DNA from: Novosphingobium sp. 18050
GTDB lineage: Bacteria > Pseudomonadota > Alphaproteobacteria > Sphingomonadales > Sphingomonadaceae
Direction of reading: 5' to 3'
NCBI RefSeq assembly: GCF_902706195.1
Contig: NZ_CACSJO010000001.1
Location: forward strand, 124,001-188,000
Length of the DNA: 64,000 nt
In this document: in pieces, positions 21,608 through 29,495 of the stretch
How the letters are laid out: each line of letters begins with the position of its first letter
How positions within the stretch are numbered: position 1 is the stretch's first letter
Notes under the pieces: generated by a model
The model's input: only the letters and a program-made list of their open reading frames with translations
The model's database searches: none
What the model was told of the DNA's origin: nothing
Made by a program: the position numbers and the translations under genes

Positions 21608-21956
21608 CGTGACTGTCATCGCGCTTATCCCGGCAGCGCAGCTCTACCCTTCGAAGACCCCGAACAACCCAGTGAAGCCATTCGGCCGCTACGGCGCAGA
21701 ATCGACCGAGCCAGTGCGCGCATCATGCTGGCGCGGCGGCGCAGTATCCGGCGCCTATCATGCCTGGGTAGGCCGAACTGCGACCATTCCAGATCCCAAG
21801 ACCTATTGCGAACTGGCAATGGCCGCGATCGCTGATGTGCTCGACGCCCTGCCCGACTGCTATGTCGACCGTACGCAGATGCTGGAAAGCACGGACGAGC
21901 CCGACCTATGGCACGGCCTGGTGCAGTTCACCTTTACCGCCGTCGAGCAACTCTAG
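21549..21956 (+). CDS. Tail completion protein, DUF3168-like
   Basis: 135 residues. The pattern fits DUF3168 / tail terminator proteins: N-terminal helix SPTLIARQTILDAIQADVTVIALIPAAQLYP, a GRYGAESTEPVRASCWRGG strand, HAWVGRTATIPDPKTYCELAMAAIADVLDAL helix, and a final WHGLVQFTFTAVEQL. Such proteins cap the tail tube and let it attach to the head. Its place just before the tail tube gene is the usual one. The start ATG overlaps the stop at 21552. Confidence 0.82.
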   Translation: MTISPTLIARQTILDAIQADVTVIALIPAAQLYPSKTPNNPVKPFGRYGAESTEPVRASCWRGGAVSGAYHAWVGRTATIPDPKTYCELAMAAIADVLDALPDCYVDRTQMLESTDEPDLWHGLVQFTFTAVEQL

Positions 21957-21969
21957 CCGTCCGTAGAGC
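21957..21969 (+). repeat. CCGTCCGTAGMGC motif, copy 5
   Basis: CCGTCCGTAGAGC, an exact match, begins immediately after the TAG stop of the tail completion gene. The core begins 66 bases before the ATG at 22024, the second long-spacing copy. Confidence 0.7.
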
Positions 21970-22023
21970 GGGAACCGCGCGCGCCGCAATGTCGCGCAAA
22001 GTTCACCGATCAAGGATTTCGAC

Positions 22024-22479
22024 ATGGCATATGCAGCGCGGGTGAAGGGCAACTATGCCGACATCATGTTCGGCGACGGCGCAGCGCCGGAGATTTTCAC
22101 CCAACTCTGCGGCATCAACACGCGCGGCATCACCATCACCTATGCCAACGCGTTCGAGCTGACCGATTACGACTGCGAAGATCCTGAAGACGCTGGCGAA
22201 GTCATCCGCTCCGTCGGCGCTCAGGACTGGTCGATCACCGGCTCGGGCCTGTACAACCGGGCGCAAATGGCTGCTATTCGCGGACTGATGGGGCAAGACC
22301 AAAACTGGCGCTTCGCCCTCGATGAGCCCGGCGCGCCTGCTGCCGCCGTCGACGCTGGCCATTGGCAGGGCCCTGGCTTCATCTCGTCGTTCGAGATCAC
22401 CGGCAACGACGGTGAATGGACGCAGGCCAGCATCACCATCACCGCCGCCGGCCGCCTTGTCTGGGCCGACGCAGACTGA
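22024..22479 (+). CDS. Major tail (tube) protein
   Basis: 151 residues with an AAGGA ribosome site. It is a beta-rich protein with the layout of siphovirus tail tube subunits: AYAARVKGNYADIMFGDG, then ITYANAFELTDYD, then DWSITGSGLYNRAQMAAIRGLM, and finally the WQGPGFISSFEITGNDGEWTQASITITAAG strands. It stacks as rings on the tape measure. It is followed by the tail chaperone pair and tape measure, the fixed order of siphovirus tails. Overlaps the next gene by one base (TGATG). Confidence 0.88.
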   Translation: MAYAARVKGNYADIMFGDGAAPEIFTQLCGINTRGITITYANAFELTDYDCEDPEDAGEVIRSVGAQDWSITGSGLYNRAQMAAIRGLMGQDQNWRFALDEPGAPAAAVDAGHWQGPGFISSFEITGNDGEWTQASITITAAGRLVWADAD

Positions 22480-22886
22480 TGCAGGACCATGTGACGCTCG
22501 ACTGGGCTGACGGCAGCTACGATTTCAAGCTGCCGTGGGCTTCCTGCGCTGAGATCGAGCGCAAAGCCGACGCTGGCATTCAAGCGATCTACGAGCGCGT
22601 CATGATCGGGCAGGCCCATCTTGCCGACGTGTCCGAGATTATCCGCCAGGGGCTTCTTGGCGGCGCCGGTGGTGAGGTCGACGGCCAGGCGGTTGAATGC
22701 AAGCCGGTGATCGTCGAACGGCTCATGAAGCGGTATGTCACCGGCGATTCTGCCCGACCGTTCGTCGAAAGCTGGACGCTGGCCCGCACGGTGCTGCACA
22801 CCTTCATGCAGGGCTACGAGCCGGCGCAGGTCGATGGCTCAAAAAAAAAGGCCGAACCGGAAGCGGATCTGACCGCATCGACCTAG
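22479..22886 (+). CDS. Tail assembly chaperone, short form
   Basis: 135 residues from the ATG at 22479. Sequence is helical and acidic, with YDFKLPWASCAEIERKADAGIQAIYERV and VERLMKRYVTGDSARPFVESWTLARTVLHTFMQGY, resembling the gpG-like tail chaperones of gene-transfer-agent-type tails. Near its end is a run of nine A (22841-22849) that in frame reads A AAA AAG, the canonical -1 slippery heptamer. Ribosomes that do not slip finish this short protein at 22886. Its position before the tape measure gene fits exactly. Confidence 0.85.
   Translation: MQDHVTLDWADGSYDFKLPWASCAEIERKADAGIQAIYERVMIGQAHLADVSEIIRQGLLGGAGGEVDGQAVECKPVIVERLMKRYVTGDSARPFVESWTLARTVLHTFMQGYEPAQVDGSKKKAEPEADLTAST
22844..22850 (+). 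promoter_or_regulatory. Programmed -1 frameshift site A AAA AAG
   Basis: The heptamer A AAA AAG is in the correct phase of the upstream gene (codons AAA, AAA, AAG at 22842-22850). A -1 slip joins frame 0 to an open, well-coded frame ending at 23092. Tail chaperone genes of most long-tailed phages use just such a site to make two products in a fixed ratio. Confidence 0.8.
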
Positions 22887-23092
22887 GCCAGATCCTCGCG
22901 AACTGCGCGATGATGGGCGGCATGCAGCCGTCTGAGGCGAAGCGGCTCACCCTCTACGAATATCAGGCGGTGCTCCACAATTGGGAGCAGGCGCATAAGA
23001 CCGGTGATGAACAGCCGGAGCCGCCGTCGATCGAGGAAACGGAACGGCGGCGCGAGGCGCTTGAGGCCCGCGGGGTTCGGGTGCTGAATTGA
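22850..23092 (+). CDS. Tail assembly chaperone, frameshift extension
   Basis: This is the -1 frame read after slippage: about 80 residues from GRTGSGSDRIDLG through LGQILANCAMMGGMQPSEAKRLTLYEYQAVLHNW to EALEARGVRVLN. Joined to the first 124 codons of the upstream gene it gives a fusion of about 204 residues, the gpGT-like long form. The YEYQAVLHNWEQAH helix resembles second halves of tail chaperones. It could alternatively be an independent gene starting at the ATG at 22910. The slip site and lack of a ribosome site favour frameshifting. Confidence 0.8.
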   Translation, partial: GRTGSGSDRIDLGQILANCAMMGGMQPSEAKRLTLYEYQAVLHNWEQAHKTGDEQPEPPSIEETERRREALEARGVRVLN

Positions 23093-23115
23093 GGGTGCGG
23101 CTCTACGGGGCCGCC

Positions 23116-23481
23116 CTACTTTACAGCAATTCCTTTTTGCTGGCACCGATCCCACGATTTATCGAACCATTCTGTTGGGCGGTAAGATTCACCCGCTGGC
23201 GTCCCTGAAAGCAAGGAATCAGCGTTCTCGGCCTCGCTTCGTAGCCGTGTTGACGATCCGTTGCCTGCGAATCTCTCCGCGCCGGAATACGCGCCAAAAG
23301 AGTTGCGGCCGTTTACCATCCCGCAAACCGTGCCGAATAGCACTTTCACGTCAGTGAATTTGGCACTTTCTGGGTCTTTGAGCTTGCCTGCGATCACCGC
23401 CTTCGCGCGATCCGCTTCTCGTTGTTCCGACGACGAGCAACTCCCCAGAATTGCAACCAGCCCCAGCACCCAAATCCGCAT
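23116..23481 (-). CDS. Lipoprotein cargo gene on the opposite strand (moron)
   Basis: 121 residues from the ATG at 23481, with GGAGGAC upstream on the minus strand. The N-terminus MRIWVLGLVAILGSC is a lipoprotein signal with a GS-C lipobox at Cys15. The mature part has KLKDPESAKFTDVKV and VCGMVNGRNSFGAYSGAERF, a signature of a widespread family of small secreted proteins of unknown role. It is the only gene in the late region read leftward, sits between the tail chaperone and tape measure genes, and must have its own promoter, so it is probably expressed in the lysogen. Superinfection exclusion at the envelope is a reasonable guess. Confidence 0.85.
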   Translation of the reverse strand: MRIWVLGLVAILGSCSSSEQREADRAKAVIAGKLKDPESAKFTDVKVLFGTVCGMVNGRNSFGAYSGAERFAGNGSSTRLRSEAENADSLLSGTPAGESYRPTEWFDKSWDRCQQKGIAVK

Positions 23482-23501
23482 CAGTCCTCCAGCGCTGTAG
23501 T

Positions 23502-23514
23502 CCGTCCGTAGCGC
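23502..23514 (+). repeat. CCGTCCGTAGMGC motif, copy 6
   Basis: CCGTCCGTAGCGC, an exact match, in the gap between the leftward lipoprotein gene and the tape measure gene. The core begins 41 bases before the ATG at 23544. A TAG (23498-23500) precedes it as in other copies, although no rightward gene ends there. Confidence 0.7.
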
Positions 23515-23543
23515 ATCACTAAGGCGCATGGCCAACCAGGTCC

Positions 23544-26441
23544 ATGCCAACTGCAGATGAAGTGATCGTCGAGTTCGAAGCCCGCGTCGGCAAGTACGAG
23601 GCGGACCTTCGGCGTTCGGCGGCGACGTTCGAGCGCGTGACCAAGGCGCAGCAACGCCAGATGGAGGCGCTGGAACGGCAGGTTTCTGCCTCAACTGGTG
23701 TGATGGCAAATGCCTTCAAGGGCCTCGCTGCCTTGTTCGGCGCCAGCCAGGTCATGAAGCTGTCCGACGATTACACTCGCCTCCAAAATAGTCTCAAGGT
23801 CGCTGGGCTGGAGGGCGAGAACCTTCTCAAAGTCCAAGGTCAGCTTCTCGACCTCGGCGGCGAGTATGGCGTGAGTGTGAACACGCTGGCCGACTTGTAC
23901 GGCAACCTCTCTCAGGTCGGAAAGGAGCTCGGCGCCAGCCAAGCGCAAATTCTGACGATCAACAAGGAGGTGGCGCAATCACTGATCGTCACGGGCAAGA
24001 GTTCAGCGGAAGCGTCGGGCGCGGTCTTGGGTCTTGTACAGGCTTTCGGCAACGGCAAGCTCCAAGCCGAAGAGTGGGCGCAGATCAATGAAGGTGGCCT
24101 GCGCCCCTTGCTGGAAGCGGCAGCCGCATCGGAAAAGTACGGCGGATCAGTCCAGAAACTGCGCGCCGCCGTCTACGACGGAAAGGTCACGTCTCAAGAA
24201 TTCTTCCAAGCCATTCTTGCCGGGGCGCAAGTAATCGAGGGTAAGGCGTCCACTGCCACACTGACGCTTGAGGGCGCCTTCACAGCGCTCAACAACCGCC
24301 TTATCGAGTTCGTCGGAGGGGCTGCGTCGACCAGTGGCGCGGCAGGAGCGATTGCATCGGGCCTTCAGGCGCTCGCGAATAACCTCGATACGGTCTCCAA
24401 GTCCTTGGCCGTGATCGCAGCTGTGTTGGGCGTGAAGTACCTCAGCGCACTGGTGGGCTCTGCCGTGTCGACGATTGCCCTGTCTGCGGCGAATGTCCGC
24501 TTGACCCTGACCACGGAGGCACTGGCCAGCGCAACCTATCAAGCGAACGTGGCGCTACTTGGCGAGGCTTCGGCTGCGCGCATCGCCACCGCATCCGTCA
24601 CCAATCTCGCCGTCGCGCAGGGCGTGGCTGCTCGCGCCGGGGCCGGTTTGTTGGCGGTGATCGGTGGGCCGCTGGGGGCGGCGGTTTTGGCTCTCGGCGC
24701 CGCCATCGTTTACCTCGGGTCGAAGACCGCAGAGGCGGACCAGCGCGTTGCCGATCTCGCAAGGACAACCGAGGAAGCTGCGGCCAAGGCAGACCTCTTT
24801 GAGTCCCGCCTTGGCCATGCGACCTCCGCAATTGAGGGAACGGGGCGCGCAGCATTGATCGCGACTGGCAAGGTGAAGACCCTCGCTGACGCCCTAACGA
24901 TCGCCGCTTCGAACGCGGCGCATGCAACACAGACCTTGATCGCGCTGGAGACTGTCGAACTTAGAAAAGAACGCGGCCGCCTTGATCGCCAAGAAAAGCA
25001 GATCGAGGGTGAGCGCCGCACCCGCTCCTACTCGACGGTTGCCTATACGCCAGGGGGCGGCGGTGGCGTTGCCGCTCGGCCATCCACGAGCGGCGACTAT
25101 ACCGCGCAGGACAAAGCCTCTCTAGACCTCATCAACCAGCAGCGCGCCCAGCTCGACCGCCAAGAACGGGCGCTTCAAGAAGCAAGCCGCAAGGGCATCG
25201 ATATCGTATCGGATCGCCCTGGCCCGTCGGCGCCCACCGAAGATGATCCGAAGAAAAAGGCCAAAACGAGGGCAACCAAACCCCCCGTCGACAACACCGA
25301 GCGCGATCTAGCCCGTCTCCGCTTGGAAGAACTACAGGCCCGTCTCGACCTTGCCACCACGGCAGAGGCCCGCGCCGAACTCCAAGATCAGATCCTTGCT
25401 GAAGAAAAGGCCCAGCGGATCAAGGAGGCGAAGGGCAATAAGGAGGCGATTGCAGCGATCGAGCGCCTCTACGGCCCCGACGCGCCCGACAGCGGCGACA
25501 TCACTGTCTCGCGCGGACTACTGCAGCGCAAGGTTGATCTTGATAAGGCGACCGAGCAGGCCCGCGAAGCTGCGGACCTTGCTGACGAGCAGTTCCGCGC
25601 GCAGCAGGAAGTGCTTCGTAATCAGTACGACCTCGCGGACAGCAGCGCGGAACGGAAGCGCCTTGCCCTAGCATCGATCGAGCTTGAAGACCGCTATCAG
25701 CGCGCCCAGCTGCAGGCGATCATCGATCTGGAAGGCGCCAACTCGGCGGCCGGCAAACGCGCCCAGGTGGCGCTCGACGCTCAGGCCGAGATCACGTCGG
25801 GCCGGAAGGCCATTGCCACGCGGTCGAACCAATCACCATTGGAAGCATACCGCGACAGGCTGGACCGGGATGCTGGCGAAACGAAAGACCTCGTAGAATC
25901 CTACGTCGTCGATGAGTTGAACAGCGTGCGCGATAGCATTTCGGGCGCCATCCAGAAGCGCCTCGGCGTCAAGGACCCGCTGATCGCTGGCCTGCTCAAC
26001 ATGTTTATCGAAGACGTGATCATGAAGCCGCTTGCGGAAGCATTGAAGGGGGCCGGTAGCGGCGGTGGCGGGTTCCTTGGCAGCCTCGTTAATTTCGGAA
26101 AGTCGTTCATCGGGAGTGGATCAACACCAGGCCGCGCTATCGGCGGCCCTGTCACAGCTGGCAGGGCGTATAAGGTCGGCGAGAGCGGCGAGGAAATGTT
26201 CGTCCCGCAGCAGAACGGCGTCATTGTTCCAAACCACCGCCTAAAGGGCAACAGCGGCGGCAACACCATTATCAGCGCACCGCAGTTCAACCTCAACGCC
26301 CCTGTCGTCACCGCCGAACTCTACGCGGACATGCAGCGCATCTCGGATCAGAGCGCCACCCGTGCGGCAGGTGCATCGTTCGCGCAAGGCCAACGCTCAG
26401 TGCCCCCCACCCTCAGCAAATACAACCAGCTGAAGGGCTGA
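23544..26441 (+). CDS. Tail tape measure protein
   Basis: 965 residues. The N-terminal 80 residues are a coiled coil (YEADLRRSAATFERVTKAQQRQMEALERQ). Residues 50-270 match the tape-measure N-terminal domain, with LSDDYTRLQNSLKVAGLEG, VAQSLIVTGKSSAEASGAVLGLVQAFGNGKLQAEEW and FFQAILAGAQVIEGK. A hydrophobic segment at about 365-395 may act in DNA ejection. Residues 440-800 are mostly charged helix, and near 870 there is GRAIGGPVTAGRAYKVGESGEEMFVP, the usual C-terminal signature. Length predicts a tail of roughly 140 nm by the usual 1.5 angstrom per residue rule (inference). Confidence 0.94.
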   Translation: MPTADEVIVEFEARVGKYEADLRRSAATFERVTKAQQRQMEALERQVSASTGVMANAFKGLAALFGASQVMKLSDDYTRLQNSLKVAGLEGENLLKVQGQLLDLGGEYGVSVNTLADLYGNLSQVGKELGASQAQILTINKEVAQSLIVTGKSSAEASGAVLGLVQAFGNGKLQAEEWAQINEGGLRPLLEAAAASEKYGGSVQKLRAAVYDGKVTSQEFFQAILAGAQVIEGKASTATLTLEGAFTALNNRLIEFVGGAASTSGAAGAIASGLQALANNLDTVSKSLAVIAAVLGVKYLSALVGSAVSTIALSAANVRLTLTTEALASATYQANVALLGEASAARIATASVTNLAVAQGVAARAGAGLLAVIGGPLGAAVLALGAAIVYLGSKTAEADQRVADLARTTEEAAAKADLFESRLGHATSAIEGTGRAALIATGKVKTLADALTIAASNAAHATQTLIALETVELRKERGRLDRQEKQIEGERRTRSYSTVAYTPGGGGGVAARPSTSGDYTAQDKASLDLINQQRAQLDRQERALQEASRKGIDIVSDRPGPSAPTEDDPKKKAKTRATKPPVDNTERDLARLRLEELQARLDLATTAEARAELQDQILAEEKAQRIKEAKGNKEAIAAIERLYGPDAPDSGDITVSRGLLQRKVDLDKATEQAREAADLADEQFRAQQEVLRNQYDLADSSAERKRLALASIELEDRYQRAQLQAIIDLEGANSAAGKRAQVALDAQAEITSGRKAIATRSNQSPLEAYRDRLDRDAGETKDLVESYVVDELNSVRDSISGAIQKRLGVKDPLIAGLLNMFIEDVIMKPLAEALKGAGSGGGGFLGSLVNFGKSFIGSGSTPGRAIGGPVTAGRAYKVGESGEEMFVPQQNGVIVPNHRLKGNSGGNTIISAPQFNLNAPVVTAELYADMQRISDQSATRAAGASFAQGQRSVPPTLSKYNQLKG

Positions 26442-26443
26442 GC

Positions 26444-26998
26444 ATGCGTCTTCGTGAAAGCTTTGCCCTTCGTATCGAGACCGATCCCGTGGCGCGCCTG
26501 TGGGGCGGCGTGGGCGATCTTATCGTCCCGCCCGACATCGTAGAGACGGCCCCGGCACTCTACCTTGGCGCTGGTCAGCTGCTCACAGCACCGGACTTTG
26601 AGCAGGGCATCAACTTCACCGCGGAACGCATCGACATCCAGCTGTCGGGTGTATCTTCGGACCTCGTCGCACTGGCCCTCGAAGACGCTGCGACCATCCG
26701 CAACGCCCGAGTGCATTTCGTCACGATCCGGTTCGATCAGAACTGGCAGCTGGTCGAAGTGGAATATGAGGCCGTGTTTCGCGCCGACAAGCTGACGGTC
26801 AGCAGCGAGGACGGCGATAATGGCTCTCGCACCCGCACGATAACGCTGTCGATCGGCACTGAAGACACGAACCGTTCGCGCGCGCCGATGTCTTACTTCA
26901 CCGACCAGGATCAGCGTCGCCGGTCGCCAACCGATGCGATTTTCAGCAATGTGGCCGGCATCAATCAGGGCACGACCCGGAAGTTCGGGCCGAAATGA
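26444..26998 (+). CDS. Distal tail protein
   Basis: 184 residues, starting three bases after the tape measure stop. Mostly beta: LRESFALRIETDPVARLWGGVGDLIVPPDIVETAPALYLGAG, then EQGINFTAERIDIQLSGVS, then a domain ending SRTRTITLSIGTEDTNRSRAPMSYFTDQDQR. The position after the tape measure and before an NlpC-like and a tip protein is that of a distal tail / baseplate hub protein (DUF2163-like in related tails). The family assignment is by position and fold impression. Confidence 0.7.
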   Translation: MRLRESFALRIETDPVARLWGGVGDLIVPPDIVETAPALYLGAGQLLTAPDFEQGINFTAERIDIQLSGVSSDLVALALEDAATIRNARVHFVTIRFDQNWQLVEVEYEAVFRADKLTVSSEDGDNGSRTRTITLSIGTEDTNRSRAPMSYFTDQDQRRRSPTDAIFSNVAGINQGTTRKFGPK

Positions 26999-27384
26999 CG
27001 CTGGGTGAATTTCTTCGCGCGCCCTGCCCCCCGTGGGATTTCCGGCAGCATGACTGTTCTCGATGGCTCGACCGCTATCTGGTCGGCTTGGGCCATGCGT
27101 CGCCCATGGCGGCCACCGGCATCGCCTACGGCAGTGAGCGCGAGGCGCAGGTAGTCATCGGGCGCGGGGGAGGCCTGCTTGCCCTATGGGCGCGCGGAAT
27201 GGATGCCGTCGGCCTGCCGAGGGTTGAAGCCCCGCTCCCCGGCGATGTGGCGATCATCTCGGTTCCTACCGATGACGGTACCGACGAGACCACTGGCATC
27301 TGGACCGGCCAGCGCTGGGCCTCTGTTCATAAGCTGGGCACTATGTTCGGTGTCGGCGCCCCCCTCATGATCTGGAGGCCCTGA
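26995..27384 (+). CDS. Tail-associated DUF6950 / NlpC-like protein
   Basis: 129 residues, overlapping the previous gene by four bases. It has a FRQHDCSRWLDRYLV motif at about residues 18-30, where Cys could be the nucleophile of an NlpC/P60-like peptidase, and LPGDVAIISV at about 81-90. The usual catalytic His after such a strand is uncertain: a His is present in WASVHKLGTMFG. Proteins in this slot open peptidoglycan during infection or assemble the tip. It could be a degenerate, non-catalytic member. Confidence 0.7.
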   Translation: MTLGEFLRAPCPPWDFRQHDCSRWLDRYLVGLGHASPMAATGIAYGSEREAQVVIGRGGGLLALWARGMDAVGLPRVEAPLPGDVAIISVPTDDGTDETTGIWTGQRWASVHKLGTMFGVGAPLMIWRP

Positions 27385-29495
27385 TGGCCGGCGTAGCCCG
27401 CGCGATCGTTTCGCCCCTCAGCATCATCGATAAAGACCTGGGCCGTCTCGTCCTTCAGGTCGTCGCGGTCGTGGCAGTATTCATTCCCGGCGGCCAGCCT
27501 GTCGCCGCTGCAGCCGCGCTTGCCCTCGCCACCTTGTACAAGCCCAAGGGACCGAAGCCAGAGCAGCAGGAGCGCTCGATTAAGACCGCCCTGCCCCCTC
27601 GCATCTCTGCCTACGGCACCGTGCGGCTCTACGGGGCATACATGCTCTACGACACCAACGCAGACGGGTTCGCCGTCGACGCCTGGGCATTCCATGACGG
27701 CCGGATCGATTCCATCCTGTTCCGCTATCTCGGCGACAAGCGCATCACGCTGAATGGCGCCGGCTTCGTCCTCCCCCAGGATAAGGAGTTCGGGGACGGC
27801 GACACTGTGCGCATCGGAACGCGCCTCGGGTTGGCAACAGAAACGGCATTTTCCGAACTGATCACGCGCCTACCTGGCATCTGGACCAACAATCACCGCG
27901 GCGACGGCGTGGTGACCGGTTGCATGATCTCCAAGCCGGTGAAGCAGAAGAATTTCAACGACGTGTATCCTCAGGGCGGCCCCGATGCGAACCAGCTCTC
28001 CCTTGTCGTGCAGGCGCAGCGTGTCTTCGACTGGCGGGATGTGACCCAAAGCGCCTCCGATCCATCGACTTGGAGGTTCAGCGACAACGCCGCGCTTTGC
28101 ACCGCGCATTATTACATGACGCGGGCCTATAAAGACTGGGAAACGCACTTCGCTCCCACGCTGGGTTCCTGGACCGCAGCTGCTAACGACTGCGACGTCG
28201 CGGTACCGCTCAAAGCTGGCGGCACTGAGAAGCGCTACCGTGTTGCGCTAGCCCACAAGCACACCGACACCCACAAGGCCACTATCGGGAACCTGCTGGC
28301 GGCATGGGACGGATTTATCGCCCCGCGCTCCGATGGCGCCTTGGTCGCTTGGTCGGGCCGATATGTTGATCCTGATCCTGCCGACCTGATCGGCCCGGAT
28401 GAGATCGTCTCATATTCGTGGGACTATGGGATTGTCGACGAAGACCAGTCGAACGAGATCGCGGTTTCCTACCTGTCGGCCGACCACGATTACACGACGG
28501 TGGACGCCACCTCATGGCGAGATGAAGACGCGATTTTCGCCGATGGGGAGCTAAAAACAACACCTCTCGAAAACGCCGTCCCAAGTCATGGCCAGGCCCG
28601 CCGCCTGGCCAAGCGTCTGATGGCAAAGACCATGGCGCCCAACCGAGGGTCTGTCACAACCACAATCGCCGGGCGCAAGATTCGCGGCAAGCGGTTCATT
28701 CCGCTTCATATCGAGGAAGCCGGCGCAGTGTTCTTCTCGGGCACTGCCGAAATTGTTCGCCTTCGCCGCAACCTCACCACCGGCGGGGTGACCTTCGATT
28801 GGATCAAGGCAGATCCGAATGTAGACGCCTGGAACCCGGCCACCGAGGAAGGCAACCCCGCCCCGGTAGGCAACCGCGTAGCCCCGGAGCCCCTCGAAAC
28901 ACCGACCATCACTACCGCTACGCCCGAACTGGATTCAGGCGGTACCGGCGCGCGTGTCCGCATCCTGGTCGAGGGTTACGACCGCGACGACATCACTTGG
29001 TACGCCCGTTGGCGCGCCACTACCGACGTCAGTTGGATCGAGCAGGAGTACACCGACATCGATCCCGGCCCGGCGGCGCTGCTCATCCTGCCCGGCATCC
29101 CGGTGAACATCGGCGTGGATGTGTCAGTCGCCTATTCAACGGGTGATGGGCGGATATCGGAATGGGCGCCCACGACAACGGTTAGCACGAGCACAGCCAC
29201 ACTTGCCCCTTCCCCGTCGACCGAGCTTACCGCCACCGGCGCCGCTGGCTCGGCCACCGTCGCATGGCGGAACCCGACCTCAAGCAACTTTTCCTACACC
29301 CGCGTCTATCGGGGCACGACCAACGTATTCGGCGCGGCGACGCTCATCAGCGGCGATATCACCGGCGGCCTCGGGCAGGTGCAGCAGATCACTGATACCG
29401 TGGCGGCGGGAACCTATTTCTATTGGACCAGGGCTTATAGCTCGGCAGGCGTAGCCGCCACGCCAACCGGCCCGCAGAGCGCATCGGTGACCTGA
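27384..29495 (+). CDS. Tail tip / host specificity protein (J-like)
   Basis: 703 residues. The N-terminal 80 include a hydrophobic stretch (VLQVVAVVAVFIPGGQPVAAAAALALATLY), as in TipJ-type proteins. Then come an ISAYGTVRLYGAYMLYDTNADGF segment typical of this family, a large central domain, and from about residue 500 fibronectin-type III-like repeats (ETPTITTATPELDSGGTGARVRILVEGY... and STELTATGAAGSATVAWRNP). It forms the tail tip that contacts the receptor and the tape measure. Gene overlaps on both sides are a single base. Confidence 0.85.
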   Translation: MAGVARAIVSPLSIIDKDLGRLVLQVVAVVAVFIPGGQPVAAAAALALATLYKPKGPKPEQQERSIKTALPPRISAYGTVRLYGAYMLYDTNADGFAVDAWAFHDGRIDSILFRYLGDKRITLNGAGFVLPQDKEFGDGDTVRIGTRLGLATETAFSELITRLPGIWTNNHRGDGVVTGCMISKPVKQKNFNDVYPQGGPDANQLSLVVQAQRVFDWRDVTQSASDPSTWRFSDNAALCTAHYYMTRAYKDWETHFAPTLGSWTAAANDCDVAVPLKAGGTEKRYRVALAHKHTDTHKATIGNLLAAWDGFIAPRSDGALVAWSGRYVDPDPADLIGPDEIVSYSWDYGIVDEDQSNEIAVSYLSADHDYTTVDATSWRDEDAIFADGELKTTPLENAVPSHGQARRLAKRLMAKTMAPNRGSVTTTIAGRKIRGKRFIPLHIEEAGAVFFSGTAEIVRLRRNLTTGGVTFDWIKADPNVDAWNPATEEGNPAPVGNRVAPEPLETPTITTATPELDSGGTGARVRILVEGYDRDDITWYARWRATTDVSWIEQEYTDIDPGPAALLILPGIPVNIGVDVSVAYSTGDGRISEWAPTTTVSTSTATLAPSPSTELTATGAAGSATVAWRNPTSSNFSYTRVYRGTTNVFGAATLISGDITGGLGQVQQITDTVAAGTYFYWTRAYSSAGVAATPTGPQSASVT

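Noticed and set aside
22841..22849. Nine-A run as a sequencing error splitting one gene
   Set aside because: The run gives a perfect in-phase A AAA AAG slip site in a tail chaperone gene, where programmed frameshifting is the rule.
23095..27637. 17-base exact match GTGCGGCTCTACGGGGC at 23095 and 27621
   Set aside because: The second copy encodes an ordinary V-R-L-Y-G codon run in a GC-rich genome and the first lies in a gap; no third copy or functional link is seen, so chance is likely.
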